From NCBI RefSeq assembly GCF_002735695.1, contig NZ_PDZH01000011.1, forward strand, positions 1-54,937: DNA of 54,937 bases. Reading direction: 5' to 3'. How positions within the stretch are numbered: position 1 is the first letter of the stretch; each line of letters starts with the position of its first letter. Shown one piece after another: positions 9,541-18,591 of this stretch. The stretch is from Chitinimonas sp. BJB300 (GTDB taxonomy: Bacteria > Pseudomonadota > Gammaproteobacteria > Burkholderiales > Chitinimonadaceae). The notes below the pieces were generated by a model, which saw only the letters and a program-made list of their open reading frames with translations, was not told where the DNA came from and did not search any database. A program made the translations under genes and the position numbers.

Positions 9541-9888
9541 ATGCGTGAAGCGGTGTTGACCCAGGCTCAACTGGATACGCTGTGCCAAGCCGCGGATGCG
9601 GCAGCAACCTTGCTTAAACCATTAGGCAATGCAGATCGACTTTTATTGCTTTGCCAGTTGGTGCCTGGAGAAAAAAGCGTGTCGGTACTGGAGGCCAACA
9701 CCGGCATTCGGCAACCCAGCTTGAGCCAGCAACTGGGTGTATTGCGCAATGAAAAGCTGGTCAGCACCCGGCGTGATGGCAAATACATTTATTACAGCCT
9801 GATCAGTGATGAGGCAATGCGGGTGCTCGCGTTGATGTATGAGATTCACTGTTCGAAAGGCGAGAAAGGCCCGGAACATGCAGATTGA
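9541..9888 (+). CDS. bigR: BigR-type ArsR-family sulfide/persulfide-sensing repressor
   Basis: A 115-residue winged-helix repressor. The ATG at 9541 is chosen because AGGGAG precedes it by 8 bases; a GTG at 9532 would extend it by three codons. The recognition helix is in GIRQPSLSQQLGVLRNEKL and the wing in STRRDGKYIYYSL. Two cysteines match the redox pair of Xylella/Agrobacterium BigR: one in LLLLCQLVPGE (alpha-2) and one in YEIHCSKGE (near the C-terminus). In BigR they form a disulfide or polysulfide bridge when persulfide accumulates, releasing DNA. It is followed 59 bases downstream by a SulP transporter and is divergent from blh, so it probably represses both. The MITE upstream could alter its autoregulation. 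Confidence 0.87.
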   Translation: MREAVLTQAQLDTLCQAADAAATLLKPLGNADRLLLLCQLVPGEKSVSVLEANTGIRQPSLSQQLGVLRNEKLVSTRRDGKYIYYSLISDEAMRVLALMYEIHCSKGEKGPEHAD

Positions 9889-9947
9889 GGGGCCGTGTGA
9901 TAAGGCATGTAGTGGGGCGTTGACCTTGAACTGGCTGAGATACCACC

Positions 9948-11645
9948 ATGCCTGAATGGTTGCGCCGGTACCGGCTAACTGACTTACCGCACGATCTGGT
10001 TGCCAGTGCGACATTGCTGGTATTGCTGGTGCCGCAAGGCTTGGCATATGCCCTGTTGGCGGGGCTGCCACCACAGGCGGGTCTTTATGCCAGCATTGCC
10101 CCGGTGCTTGTATATGCGCTGTTTGGTTCCAGCGCCACCTTGTCGGTGGGGCCGGCTGCCTTGCCCTCGTTGATGACGGCAACAGCGTTGGCTGGGCTGG
10201 CTATACCGGGCAGCAGCAATTGGGTTGGGTTGGCGGCCATGGTGGCGTTGCTGTCTGGCTTGCTGCGCCTTGCGTTGGCTGGGCTTAAATTTGGATTTGT
10301 AGCCAATTTTCTTTCCCAGTCGGTCGTCGGAGGTTTTGTTGCAGGTTCGGCCGTGTTGATCGTGCTGAGCCAATCACCCCATCTCTTCGGCGTGTCGGTT
10401 CACGGTGCGACGGCTTGGGAAATTCTGGTTTCCCTGGTCAATGCCTGGGCGGGCTTGAACAAGGCGGCGTTGATGCTGTCGGTGGCGGCATTGGCGTTGT
10501 TGTTGGCAGGTAAACGTTGGACACGGCCACTTTTACAACGCTTGGGTATGCAGACCAAGCATGCTGATCTTGCAGCCAAGGCCTTTCCAATTGTTGTCGT
10601 GGCTTTGGGGGGTATTGCGGTAAGCACCCTGCAGTTGGGCGTACGGGTGGTCGGTCACTTACCCCAGGGGCTGCCGCCTTTGGCGTGGCCCAACATTGAC
10701 TTGCAAGCGGTACAAGCCATTTTGCCTGCTGTACTGGCGATTGCCTTGGTGGGCTTTGTCGACAGTTTCTCGATTGCACAATCACTGGCGCTGAAACGCC
10801 GCGAAACCGTCAATCCCGACCGTGAGTTGCTGGCGCTTGGGGCTGCCAACGCAGCGGCGGGTCTTACAGGGGGATTTCCGGTGTCAGCCAGTTTCGGGCG
10901 TTCTGCTGCCAATGAGCTGGCAGGTGCCCGCACCCAGCTGGCGGGTGTGCTGTCGGCTGGCTGGATGGCGCTGGTGCTTCTGGTTTTCACGGATTTGTTC
11001 GCCAGTCTGCCGCTGGCGGTGCTGGCGGCCACGATTGTCACTGCCGTTACCCAGATGATAGACCTGAGCGTGCTCAAGCTGGCGTGGCGTTATGACCGCC
11101 GTGATGCCGTGGTCTACCTGGCGACCTTCGCCGCGGTGCTGCTGCTGGGTGTTGTCGATGCCATATTGCTGGGAGTGGCGCTGTCATTGGCCTTGTTTAT
11201 CTGGCGCACAAGCCAACCCCATCTTGCTGTATTGGGGCGGGTGCCAGGGACCGAGCACTACCGCAATATCCTGCGTCACAACACCCATGTCGTGCCTGAA
11301 GTGCTGGCGATACGGGTGGATGAAAGCCTTTATTTTGCGAATATCCGCTTTGTTCGTACCCGTCTGATTGCTTTGCTGCGCGAGCGGTCAGAAACACGCC
11401 ATCTGCTGCTGGTGCTTTCCGCCGTCAACGCGATTGATGTCTCTGCACTACAGGGTTTGCGTGAGCTTAACCAGGGCTTGTTAGAGCAGCGAGTTGACTT
11501 GCACTTGGCTGAGGTCAAGGGGCCGGTCATGGATCTGCTCAAGCAAAGTGGTTTTCTGGATGAGCTTTCCGGCATTGTGCATCTGTCCACCTATACCGCC
11601 ATGCAACACCTTAGTGCCGATCACTATACTGATTATGTCATTTGA
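9948..11645 (+). CDS. SulP-family anion transporter with STAS domain
   Basis: A 565-residue inner-membrane permease (SLC26/SulP). The N-terminal ~400 residues are strongly hydrophobic with the family signatures LLVLLVPQGLAYALLAGLPP (TM1), YALFGSSATLSVGPAALPS (TM3) and FPVSASFGRSAANELAGART. A short hydrophilic linker leads to a C-terminal STAS domain (about residues 440-550: VPEVLAIRVDESLYFANI, LLVLSAVNAIDVSALQGLREL). It follows bigR on the same strand. In sulfide-responsive operons of this type it may export sulfite or sulfate made by persulfide oxidation; the substrate is inferred from context. The start at 9948 has only a weak ribosome-binding site. Confidence 0.9.
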   Translation: MPEWLRRYRLTDLPHDLVASATLLVLLVPQGLAYALLAGLPPQAGLYASIAPVLVYALFGSSATLSVGPAALPSLMTATALAGLAIPGSSNWVGLAAMVALLSGLLRLALAGLKFGFVANFLSQSVVGGFVAGSAVLIVLSQSPHLFGVSVHGATAWEILVSLVNAWAGLNKAALMLSVAALALLLAGKRWTRPLLQRLGMQTKHADLAAKAFPIVVVALGGIAVSTLQLGVRVVGHLPQGLPPLAWPNIDLQAVQAILPAVLAIALVGFVDSFSIAQSLALKRRETVNPDRELLALGAANAAAGLTGGFPVSASFGRSAANELAGARTQLAGVLSAGWMALVLLVFTDLFASLPLAVLAATIVTAVTQMIDLSVLKLAWRYDRRDAVVYLATFAAVLLLGVVDAILLGVALSLALFIWRTSQPHLAVLGRVPGTEHYRNILRHNTHVVPEVLAIRVDESLYFANIRFVRTRLIALLRERSETRHLLLVLSAVNAIDVSALQGLRELNQGLLEQRVDLHLAEVKGPVMDLLKQSGFLDELSGIVHLSTYTAMQHLSADHYTDYVI

Positions 11646-11782
11646 ACCAGTTAACAAACGTAACAAGACACATTAGTCTGAGGACATAAGCAAGGGTGGC
11701 GTGGCGATTGTTGGGGGCTACGAAGCGCTTGATAATATTGGCAAGGAGGTGTTGTTAGGACCGCTGCGAGCTATGGCTCGAG

Positions 11783-12736
11783 ATGGAATACAACATGCTG
11801 CCAACCCTGCCACCTACACGCGAGCCCCTGCGTATTGCCTCTATTGGTTACTTTAATCGGTTCAACTAAGGCGATGAACTTTTACAGCAGTCGATCGCCA
11901 GGCTCTTCATGCATCACGCGATTAACTTCCTTGGCTGGATGCCAAGCTATAGCGCTCTGAATGAATCTGATTTGGTTCTGGTAGGCGGTGGCAGCATTTG
12001 GCCCGACTCTGCTTTCTTCACCCGACATGAAACTCTGTTTGCTCACCTAAGTGTTCCATTTTGCGTAATTGGCATCTCCGCACGTAGCGACAACCCCGGC
12101 ATTAATAATCGTACACAGCGGCTGGTAGACCGCCCTGCTTTTTTCCATGTGCGAGACGAAGAGACCCTGCAGGTATTACCATCGAAATCGGGTATCCGTG
12201 CTGGGGCTGATCTCAGTTGGTGGAATGATGATATTCCTCAGTACCCTGCGGCGAGCGATGGGCGGGGGCCGATTGTGTTGAACCTGCGCGAGTGGAAGCG
12301 CAGTGACTGGTCACCCCCCAAGCTGGCGGCGGCTTGCCGTGAATCTGGCAGCGCTATTCTGCCGATGCCCATGTTTTTTGGCTTGCCGGTCCATGATTCC
12401 GCAATCGATCGAAACGATACGGCCCTCTTGCACGAACTTGGCCTGTCCGACCCGCGGCCTTATTGGCGTGACGAAGTTCTGTCTGACGCGGCTATTGTGG
12501 TGTCGATGCGCTTTCATGGCTTGCTGTTGGGGATTCGATCCTGCCGGCCGGTCATCGGGTTTGACTATCACCCTAAAATCCGCAGCTTGTTTGCTTCACT
12601 GGGGTTGAGCGAGTTTTGCCTACCCTTGAACGAGCCTGTGCGCCTGAGAGAGGCGATTGCAAAGATACGCGATGACTACGATGGCGTGGTGGAGAGGGTA
12701 TCGGCGATCTGCAGCGCGTTATTCGCTACAGGCTAG
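11783..12736 (+). pseudogene. Polysaccharide pyruvyl transferase-like gene, interrupted by in-frame TAA
   Basis: From ATG 11783 (or 11795) the frame reads MLPTLPPTREPLRIASIGYF NRFN, then TAA at 11867-11869, then GDELLQQSIARLF and on, open to 12736. The family start motif is N-(Y/F)-G-D-E, so TAA replaces a Tyr codon: a single-base nonsense change. The remainder is well preserved: LVLVGGGSIW, CVIGISARSDNPG, ADLSWW, IVVSMRFHGLLLGIRSCRPVIGFDYHPKI (typical of PF04230-type exopolysaccharide pyruvyl or related transferases). Immediately upstream, in another frame (11701-11850), VAIVGGYEALDNIG resembles the start of a second member of the same family, possibly a fused remnant. Translation could only restart downstream, for example at the ATG at 11909. 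Confidence 0.7.
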
Positions 12737-12789
12737 GCCGACCGCAGTGCATTTCTACAGACCTTGCAGCAACAGTTCAGTCATCGATT

Positions 12790-13521
12790 CTAGCTGTCAA
12801 AGCCCAATTGGGTTCGCAGCACAGCACGAACAGCACTTTGGCCGGGCGTATCCAGATACGGCAACATCTCGCTGTACCAGACAATAGCTTGGCTGGAAGC
12901 CAGCACCGGTATAACCACCGGCCAGCTTTGTGCCAGGAATGCATCAAAGTCGGGCAGGCCCCGCAGTGCCAGATAGGTAGGGTCGGTATTGTGCAGGGGC
13001 AGATAGACACCCTTCATCCAATCCAGATGGGGCAGGGCCGGTGCCAGCTGCTGTTGCTGGACCAAGGCACGGATAAATTGGGTTCGAATCAGCATGGGCG
13101 GCAATACTTTGCGCCGCTCGTTGATTTCGATAGCCTTGCTAATCCATGCATCCCCCCGCTTCGCGTCACCGATCATGATTGCGGCGACCGCCAATTGCAG
13201 CGCATGGTGTGCCGTGGGTGCCAGTTCAAACAGCTTTTGCGTCACCGAATAGGCATCCGGCCATTGTTCCGACGCGATTGCCGCCAGCGAGCAAATCTGA
13301 ATCGCATCCTGGCGTATGGATTTGTCCGTTGCTTGCATCAAGGGGGTCGCTGCGACAAGTGCAGCGCTAAAGTCGTCCAGCGATAAAGCGGTACGTGCGC
13401 CGGCAAGCGCCAGCTGGTCTGGCGTCAAGGTAGATGAATCGGCCGCAGGAGGTGCGGTCGCAACCGTAGTGGGTGAGGACGGCTTGGCTTGTTGGCCAAA
13501 GAGTTTAGAGAAGAATCCCAT
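12790..13521 (-). CDS. Hypothetical helical (TPR-like) protein, 243 aa
   Basis: The start is placed at MGFFSKLFGQ (13521), a typical protein N-terminus; the open frame extends 36 codons further upstream without good features. A Pro/Thr/Ala-rich linker (residues ~11-35) leads into regularly spaced alpha-helical repeats with alanine/leucine patterning (for example LAAIASEQWPDAYSVTQKLF, ALQLAVAAIMIGDAKRGDAW), suggesting a TPR-like scaffold. There is no signal peptide or membrane segment. It is convergent with the pyruvyl transferase pseudogene. The function is unknown. Confidence 0.72.
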   Translation of the reverse strand: MGFFSKLFGQQAKPSSPTTVATAPPAADSSTLTPDQLALAGARTALSLDDFSAALVAATPLMQATDKSIRQDAIQICSLAAIASEQWPDAYSVTQKLFELAPTAHHALQLAVAAIMIGDAKRGDAWISKAIEINERRKVLPPMLIRTQFIRALVQQQQLAPALPHLDWMKGVYLPLHNTDPTYLALRGLPDFDAFLAQSWPVVIPVLASSQAIVWYSEMLPYLDTPGQSAVRAVLRTQLGFDS

Positions 13522-13748
13522 TACGTCCCGGCATCCAGCGAGGTAGGTTGATAGTGTAATGCCAAGCGGATGGGAAGAAAAAGGAAGGCTACCCATCGCG
13601 CGTGAGGCTGATACCGTAGTAGCAGCCAATCGGCGTGCTAGCTACCCCCACTTCACCCTGCTGACAGCTGCGGGTGGCAGACCGTAAAAAAGATTCTTCG
13701 TCCATGCTAAACGCGGCGAAAAGGACTGCGCCCCACAATCAAACTTGG

Positions 13749-14183
13749 CTAGTCACACCAGGCGCGTGCCACCATTTGTGCATTGTTGTATTGGATACTG
13801 CATTGCTTAAGCCCTGCGGGTAAGGGTTTTGATAACTCGATGACACTATTGCGATAGCTGCAAATAAACCAATTCTCTTCAGACGTAGAGAAGGGCCAGA
13901 CATTGATGAAACTGCGCTCTTTCTTGGATTTAATGGTTCTATCTGGTGCCAGTATTGCCCTTTCTTCCGGCGGGCCTGATGAAAAGCCGGTGACCTCGCC
14001 ATGATGCTTGCTGGTAGTTGTGCCCTGATCAAGCACCGTAGGGGATGATTTTGAGATGCGCCATCCGCTGGGCGGGGTAACGATTTCTTGTTTTGTTTCT
14101 ATTTCAGCCGGGCAGGAAAGTTCAAGGCTGGCTGCAGCAACCTCGGCGGAAACCGCAAGCGCTAAGACAGTGAATATGCGCAT
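13749..14183 (-). CDS. STY0301-like secreted protein
   Basis: A 144-residue protein with an N-terminal signal peptide (MRIFTVLALAVSAEVAAA) and mature sequence LELSCPAEIETKQEIVTPPS. Paired cysteines and the end pattern WFICSYRN ... LSKPLPAGLKQCSIQY match the STY0301 family of small periplasmic or secreted proteins of unknown role. The start at 14183 is preceded by GAGAG about 9 bases upstream on its strand; the frame extends 13 codons further without a ribosome-binding site. It is divergent from the DUF2165 gene. Confidence 0.75.
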   Translation of the reverse strand: MRIFTVLALAVSAEVAAASLELSCPAEIETKQEIVTPPSGWRISKSSPTVLDQGTTTSKHHGEVTGFSSGPPEERAILAPDRTIKSKKERSFINVWPFSTSEENWFICSYRNSVIELSKPLPAGLKQCSIQYNNAQMVARAWCD

Positions 14184-14389
14184 TTTTAGTAATCTCTCAC
14201 CATTTAAGGTATGTGTAGGCAATCAAGGAATCGTACTTTACGTTGCCAGAATGTGGATAGGGTTAATGCCTAATGGCAGAATATTTATCAGTCTGTATTA
14301 TAGAAGGGCGCGAGTAATAAACATTGTCAGACACATCTAGTGTCTTCGTAGAAGTATTTCGACCCACTGATGCTACAGAAATCTCCGAA

Positions 14390-14920
14390 ATGACAACCAA
14401 TCAGCAATTCATTCAGATCCAACGTTTGACTAAAGGCGTGTTGGCGATTTCGATCGGCTTTTTCGGTCTACTTGTCGCTAGCGGGAATATGCTTGATTTT
14501 AATTCCAACTGGCAATTTGTTCAGCATGTGTTAGCGATGGACAGTATGGAACCTTGGTTTTCAAGCCCGGTGTTGCAAGCACGAGCTATTGCCAATGTAG
14601 GGCTGCAGCAGGCTTTCTATATCGCCATCATCTGTGGTGAATTGACTTTTGGTCTGCTATGCAGTCTTGGTGGGGGCTGTATATTAATTGGCACGCTAAT
14701 GCACACCAAGGCAAACTTTCTGTTACGAGGGAAAAGCTGCTTTACGCTTGGTTGCCTCATTGCTATTTTGGTTTGGTATACGGGTTTTGCCGTAATTGGG
14801 GGCGAGTATTTCGCCATGTGGGCCAATAAATGGAATGGCCAAATGAAAGCCTATGCGTTTATTGGTTTTATTTTACTAAGTCTGATGTATATTTCACAGC
14901 CAGAATATTCTGCTGAATAG
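14390..14920 (+). CDS. DUF2165 family small integral membrane protein
   Basis: About 176 residues, beginning MTTNQQFIQIQRLTKGVLAI (ATG 14390); a TTG at 14324 would add 22 residues without hydrophobic character. Four hydrophobic helices are visible: LAISIGFFGLLVASGN, AFYIAIICGELTFGLLCSLG, CLIAILVWYTGFAVIGG and AYAFIGFILLSLMYIS. The pattern VQHVLAMDSM followed by a helix with GE fits DUF2165 inner-membrane proteins. No function is established for the family. It is a single gene with no obvious operon. Confidence 0.8.
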   Translation: MTTNQQFIQIQRLTKGVLAISIGFFGLLVASGNMLDFNSNWQFVQHVLAMDSMEPWFSSPVLQARAIANVGLQQAFYIAIICGELTFGLLCSLGGGCILIGTLMHTKANFLLRGKSCFTLGCLIAILVWYTGFAVIGGEYFAMWANKWNGQMKAYAFIGFILLSLMYISQPEYSAE

Positions 14921-14964
14921 AGTAGCATTGGCGGTAAATGTTATTGATGTCGAATTGATCTTGT

Positions 14965-15771
14965 TTATTTTTTAATATAGTGAGCAATTAATTTAGCCAG
15001 CCGACCATTTCTTTTTATTCTGGTCAGTTCCTGATTAAAGCGCGGCATATATTTCTTCCACTTCTTGCTGAACATAAAACGTAGGTCATAGCTATCAACT
15101 TCCTTGTTTGAGTGACCTAAATGATCTGCCCATCCTTGTGTCTTAATAATCCAAGACCCGGTAATTTCATTGAGGATAGCCACGTCGCTACGACCAATCA
15201 GTAGTTTGGCCAATATGGTTTTTTCAGTTGGTGCGTCTTCGCGTTTCATATAGCCATGCTGGAAAAAGGTATCCAGGGATTTATAAAAATAGCCCAGATG
15301 CGTACCTACTACTTTTCCTTCCAGTGACATAGGGTTTTCATAAACCACGGGTGCCAGGGTGTTTGAGAATACAACATCTCGCACACGAAAAAATGAATCA
15401 GTAAAAACAAAACGCTCAGGTTGTACAGCCCATTCTATTGCCCGATACGCTACATCCGCAGTTTGGTTATGAACTACCGATTCAATGCGTTTCTCGGGGG
15501 TTGCCACTGCCTGAACTATATAACCAGAGTTTTTAACTATTTCTTGTAATACATCAATAATCAATCCATAGGTGTCTTGCCCAGGCTCAACAAATAGGAG
15601 AGGGGGTAAGCCGTCTGAAGGAACGCTGATGCGAATAATTTTATCTGCAAATGCGACGGGCATTGAAAAGGCAATGTGCAGCAGTAGCATTGCTCGAAAG
15701 TATGTGTGTATATCTGACTGGAAAGTTAGTCTTTCTCTGGCAAAATTAACTACACCGACAATGCTATTCAT
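14965..15771 (-). CDS. Periplasmic solute-binding protein-like (SBP family 3)
   Basis: A 268-residue protein with a probable signal sequence ending at MPVAFA, after which the mature chain starts DKIIRISVPSDGLPPLLF. The fold signatures of family-3 amino-acid-type binding proteins are present: YGLIIDVLQEIVKNSGY, VDVAYRAIEW-like segment (ADVAYRAIEW), SLEGKVVGTHLGYFY and ILNEITGSW near the hinge. No permease or ATPase is adjacent, so it may serve a distant transporter or act as an orphan sensor. The start at 15771 is uncertain: ATG 15690 gives a conventional shorter signal peptide. Confidence 0.75.
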   Translation of the reverse strand: MNSIVGVVNFARERLTFQSDIHTYFRAMLLLHIAFSMPVAFADKIIRISVPSDGLPPLLFVEPGQDTYGLIIDVLQEIVKNSGYIVQAVATPEKRIESVVHNQTADVAYRAIEWAVQPERFVFTDSFFRVRDVVFSNTLAPVVYENPMSLEGKVVGTHLGYFYKSLDTFFQHGYMKREDAPTEKTILAKLLIGRSDVAILNEITGSWIIKTQGWADHLGHSNKEVDSYDLRFMFSKKWKKYMPRFNQELTRIKRNGRLAKLIAHYIKK

Positions 15772-16082
15772 GATAGTGAATCTTAGGTGTTTAAATAATA
15801 TTTGATTGTAACATTCAGTTATCTATTATGTCTTTGTCCTAATGGTAAACGGGAGATGTTAACTTGGATTCGGCATGTGTATGGCCTAATCGAATCGGGA
15901 TAATATATTCCCGGCCGCCCCTATAATATATTCTTTGGGTGTGTAATCAAGAGGTAGATTTTCTGAATTGAGCGTGAGCCGAATACAAGCGATGGTGCGA
16001 TGTGAGTACAACTTTTTAATGTGTCGCTACGGTATATTCCGCTTGGTCGGGTCCCAACGTTATTCCGTTGAGACTTGCCGCT
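15772..16082. other. Intergenic region
   Basis: No gene is supported; short AT-rich stretches are compatible with promoters of the upstream minus-strand gene. Confidence 0.4.
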
Positions 16083-16113
16083 AGAAAGGGCGGTGTTTCC
16101 TAACCCGCCCTCA
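16083..16113 (-). terminator. Probable Rho-independent terminator of SRPBCC gene
   Basis: GGGCGG/CCGCCC stem (16088-16093 with 16105-16110), followed on the minus strand by TTTC, just downstream of the stop of the SRPBCC gene. Confidence 0.55.
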
Positions 16114-16117
16114 ATGC

Positions 16118-16600
16118 TTACATATTCTCCACCAGCGTGGCAAGCTGGTCGGCACACTGCCCCCAGCCTTCATAAAAGCCCATCTTTTTGTGCGTTTCAC
16201 AGTCGGCAACGCTCCAGTGGCGTACACGTGCGGTGTACTTAGTCTTGCCGCCCATATCTTCAAACGTCAGCACGACTGTCATAAATGGTTTTTCTGCGGG
16301 TTCCCAGGCTGCTGTATAGGCATCGGTGAACACAATCCGCTCATTTTTGACGATCTCCAGATAGACACCCCGGTTCGGTAGTTCCACCCCCTCTGGGCTG
16401 CGCATTACCACCAGACTCGAGCCCCCAGGCCTTACATCGAGCAGGGCTACCGGCGTTGTATAAGGCAATGGCGCAAACCATTGCTTGAGTAATTCCGGCT
16501 CCGTCCAGGCACGGAACACCTTCTCGCGTGGGGCGTTGATTAGGCGACTTAGCATCAGTTCGCGGTCAGAAGTCGATTTGGCCTGGGCGGTGGCGGACAT
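16118..16600 (-). CDS. SRPBCC / AHSA1-domain protein
   Basis: A 160-residue protein with the START-like helix-grip fold of the Aha1-C-terminal/polyketide-cyclase-like superfamily. Signatures are RLINAPREKVFRAWTEPELL and LKQWFAP at the N-terminus, VRPGGSSLVVMRSPEG, YLEIVKNERIVFTDAY, and a C-terminal helix KMGFYEGWGQCADQLATL. The start at 16600 is supported by GGGGAG 7 bases upstream. These proteins bind hydrophobic ligands; the ligand here is unknown. Monocistronic. Confidence 0.88.
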   Translation of the reverse strand: MSATAQAKSTSDRELMLSRLINAPREKVFRAWTEPELLKQWFAPLPYTTPVALLDVRPGGSSLVVMRSPEGVELPNRGVYLEIVKNERIVFTDAYTAAWEPAEKPFMTVVLTFEDMGGKTKYTARVRHWSVADCETHKKMGFYEGWGQCADQLATLVENM

Positions 16601-16785
16601 AAAAATCTCCCCGAATAATTTTCGCTTTGTAGGATGTGGTGGTTGCGCTTGAACAGGTTTCTAGCATTGGAAATATAGGCTGCCGGCCTCAAGGGACAAA
16701 TGATGAAGTTTGCTGATTGCCGGGAGACCAATGCCCAAGGTTGTCCCCTATTAGGCGAGGACAGGGCTGTTGAGAGGGATGTCGC

Positions 16786-17427
16786 CTATGTAGGCCGCTG
16801 CGGATTATCAGTGGATAGCAGCAATGGAAGCTGGCGATCATGCCTGCGCGAGAAGCATAACAAGGTGGTGATTGCCCCGATCAGGGCACAGAACATGTCG
16901 GATTGTGTATCCCAGGGGTCGCCCTGGGTGCCAAGAAATTCGTCAGCGCCTTGGCCAAGCGCCAACGCGGCGGCCCATTCGATCAATTCGTAGGTGGCGC
17001 TGATCGCAAGCACTATGCAGATGACGATAAAGCCAAGCATCTTTGGCCCCCGTATGTATGCGCCGCGTATGAGTATCTCGCGCGCTGCCAGAGCGGGGAT
17101 AAGGCCTTGAAAGAAGTGGCCGATCTTGTCGTAGGGGTTACGGCTCAGCTCCAGCAGTTCCGCAATCTGAAACCCCAGGGGGACGCGCGCATAGGTGTAA
17201 GTGCCGCCGATGATCAAGACGACAGCATGTAAAAAAATGCCGGCATACAAAAGCGTGGTGAGGGGAAAAGAGCGATGCGTTGCCCACAGCAGCGGTAGCA
17301 CGATAAGGACGGGAAATACTTCCAAAAGCCAAGTGCCGCGATCGTAAGGCTGTACGCCCGATAGGGCGAGCAGCCCCACGAGTACGATAGATGCGCCCAC
17401 CAGTGGCTTATTGGATACGGTTGGCAT
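16786..17427 (-). CDS. DUF2238 family inner membrane protein (YjdF-like)
   Basis: A 213-residue protein with about six transmembrane helices. The family motif is clear: GTYTYARVPLGF, then ELSRNPYDKIGHFFQGLIPALAAREILIR, then a terminal ATYELIEWAAAL with GDPWDTQSDMFCALIG. Conserved His, Asp and Glu residues in these segments define DUF2238/YjdF; the function is unknown. It shares strand with the next membrane gene but with a gap of about 100 bases. Confidence 0.87.
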   Translation of the reverse strand: MPTVSNKPLVGASIVLVGLLALSGVQPYDRGTWLLEVFPVLIVLPLLWATHRSFPLTTLLYAGIFLHAVVLIIGGTYTYARVPLGFQIAELLELSRNPYDKIGHFFQGLIPALAAREILIRGAYIRGPKMLGFIVICIVLAISATYELIEWAAALALGQGADEFLGTQGDPWDTQSDMFCALIGAITTLLCFSRRHDRQLPLLLSTDNPQRPT

Positions 17428-17528
17428 GAGCTGGGAGCAGCCTTCGGCAAAGTAATCGGTTGCCGGAGTGTGCAGGATAAAGTCAGGTCAAACAAATCGC
17501 AGTCTGGCTAGTCGTTGGTTGCGTGGCG

Positions 17529-18524
17529 TCAGTGAAACGGTGGGACGTTCTTCCGTACGAATAGTGGCAAGCAGTTGAGTATGAGTGCGCGGCTCGGGTG
17601 CCAAAATGCGGACAGCAAGAGTAAGGCAGAGCCAATAGCCATTGCCGTGATGGCAAAGTGCAGGCTGACTACGCCATATTGCTTGAGCAGTGCGCTGAAG
17701 GTGTACAAGACATAAGCCAGAGCCGACACCATCAATGCCCTGCGGTCAATCGTGAGGGAAACCAGCGCGATGACAATATAGAGCCCCACCACCATGATAG
17801 CTTGGGCCGGGCTGGTAGGGCCGCCGAAGATATTCAGCGAAGCTAATACCGGGTGCACCAGCAATGGCGCAGCCAAGAGATGGAGCCAGAACGCAACATC
17901 TGCCTTGCGGGTCTGTCGCAGGGTATCGGCGGTATCCCAACGCAGTGCCAGGATAAACACACCTACACCAGCCAGGACAGAAAGAATGTCTGCTGACTTT
18001 GCAGCCTCATTTGCCGTTGGAAACAACAAGGTGATGACCACGCCAATAAAGGCGATGGCACCTGCTGCGACGGTGATGGGCACCTTGAAACGTAACCAGT
18101 GCAGCCATGCCGCTGCCGCCGCAATGGCGCTGGCAGAAGCGAGGCTCCCATCCTTATTGCCTGGCATGAAGGCGAAAGTCATAAAGACTCCACCGACAAA
18201 AGCCAGGAGCAACACAATGGAAGGCAACGCCATGCGGCGCTTACGGGTAAAGAATTCAGCCAGCCCCCATGCTGCGGCAGCGACACCCAATGCGCCTACC
18301 GGGGGAGTGGCGGCTGCGCCAATCCAAGCGATCGAGGCCAGCAGTAACACACACGCAATGAACACAAAAATATCATTGAACCCGGTGATGAACCGAAAGT
18401 CTTCTTCGTGGATATTTTTGGGTAGGCCCTTTTGCTGCGCGACGTGGGCTCTAAATGCGGTGGCAGTGTCGTTGGTCAGAACACCGGCTTTGATGGCGGA
18501 AGCGAGATCGTCTTCGTTGTACAT
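17529..18524 (-). CDS. Multi-pass membrane protein (DUF2157/DUF4401-like), function unknown
   Basis: A 331-residue protein. The soluble N-terminus (residues 1-45, MYNEDDLASAIKAGVLTN) resembles the short helical leader seen in DUF2157-type proteins. It is followed by about ten hydrophobic helices in tight succession (for example IFVFIACVLLLASIAWIGAA, IVLLLAFVGGVFMTFAF, VITLLFP). The end is basic (ALILNCLPLFVRKNVPPFH). It lies downstream of acnA on the same strand with a hairpin in between, so co-transcription is possible but not obvious. Confidence 0.72.
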   Translation of the reverse strand: MYNEDDLASAIKAGVLTNDTATAFRAHVAQQKGLPKNIHEEDFRFITGFNDIFVFIACVLLLASIAWIGAAATPPVGALGVAAAAWGLAEFFTRKRRMALPSIVLLLAFVGGVFMTFAFMPGNKDGSLASASAIAAAAAWLHWLRFKVPITVAAGAIAFIGVVITLLFPTANEAAKSADILSVLAGVGVFILALRWDTADTLRQTRKADVAFWLHLLAAPLLVHPVLASLNIFGGPTSPAQAIMVVGLYIVIALVSLTIDRRALMVSALAYVLYTFSALLKQYGVVSLHFAITAMAIGSALLLLSAFWHPSRALILNCLPLFVRKNVPPFH

Positions 18525-18548
18525 AAATCGATAGTTGGGTTGGACAAT

Positions 18549-18569
18549 GGGTCGGCCTTAAGCCGACCC
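18549..18569 (-). terminator. Hairpin after acnA
   Basis: Perfect 8-bp stem GGGTCGGC/GCCGACCC with CTTAA loop, 22 bases after the acnA stop. It lacks a clear T-run, so it may be an mRNA-stabilising or attenuating hairpin rather than a full terminator. Confidence 0.45.
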
Positions 18570-18591
18570 GACTTTACACACTATCTAGATA

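Noticed and set aside
11701-11850. Frame VAIVGGYEALDNIG upstream of the pyruvyl transferase as an independent gene
   Set aside because: Only about 50 codons before a stop; treated as a remnant and mentioned in the pseudogene entry.
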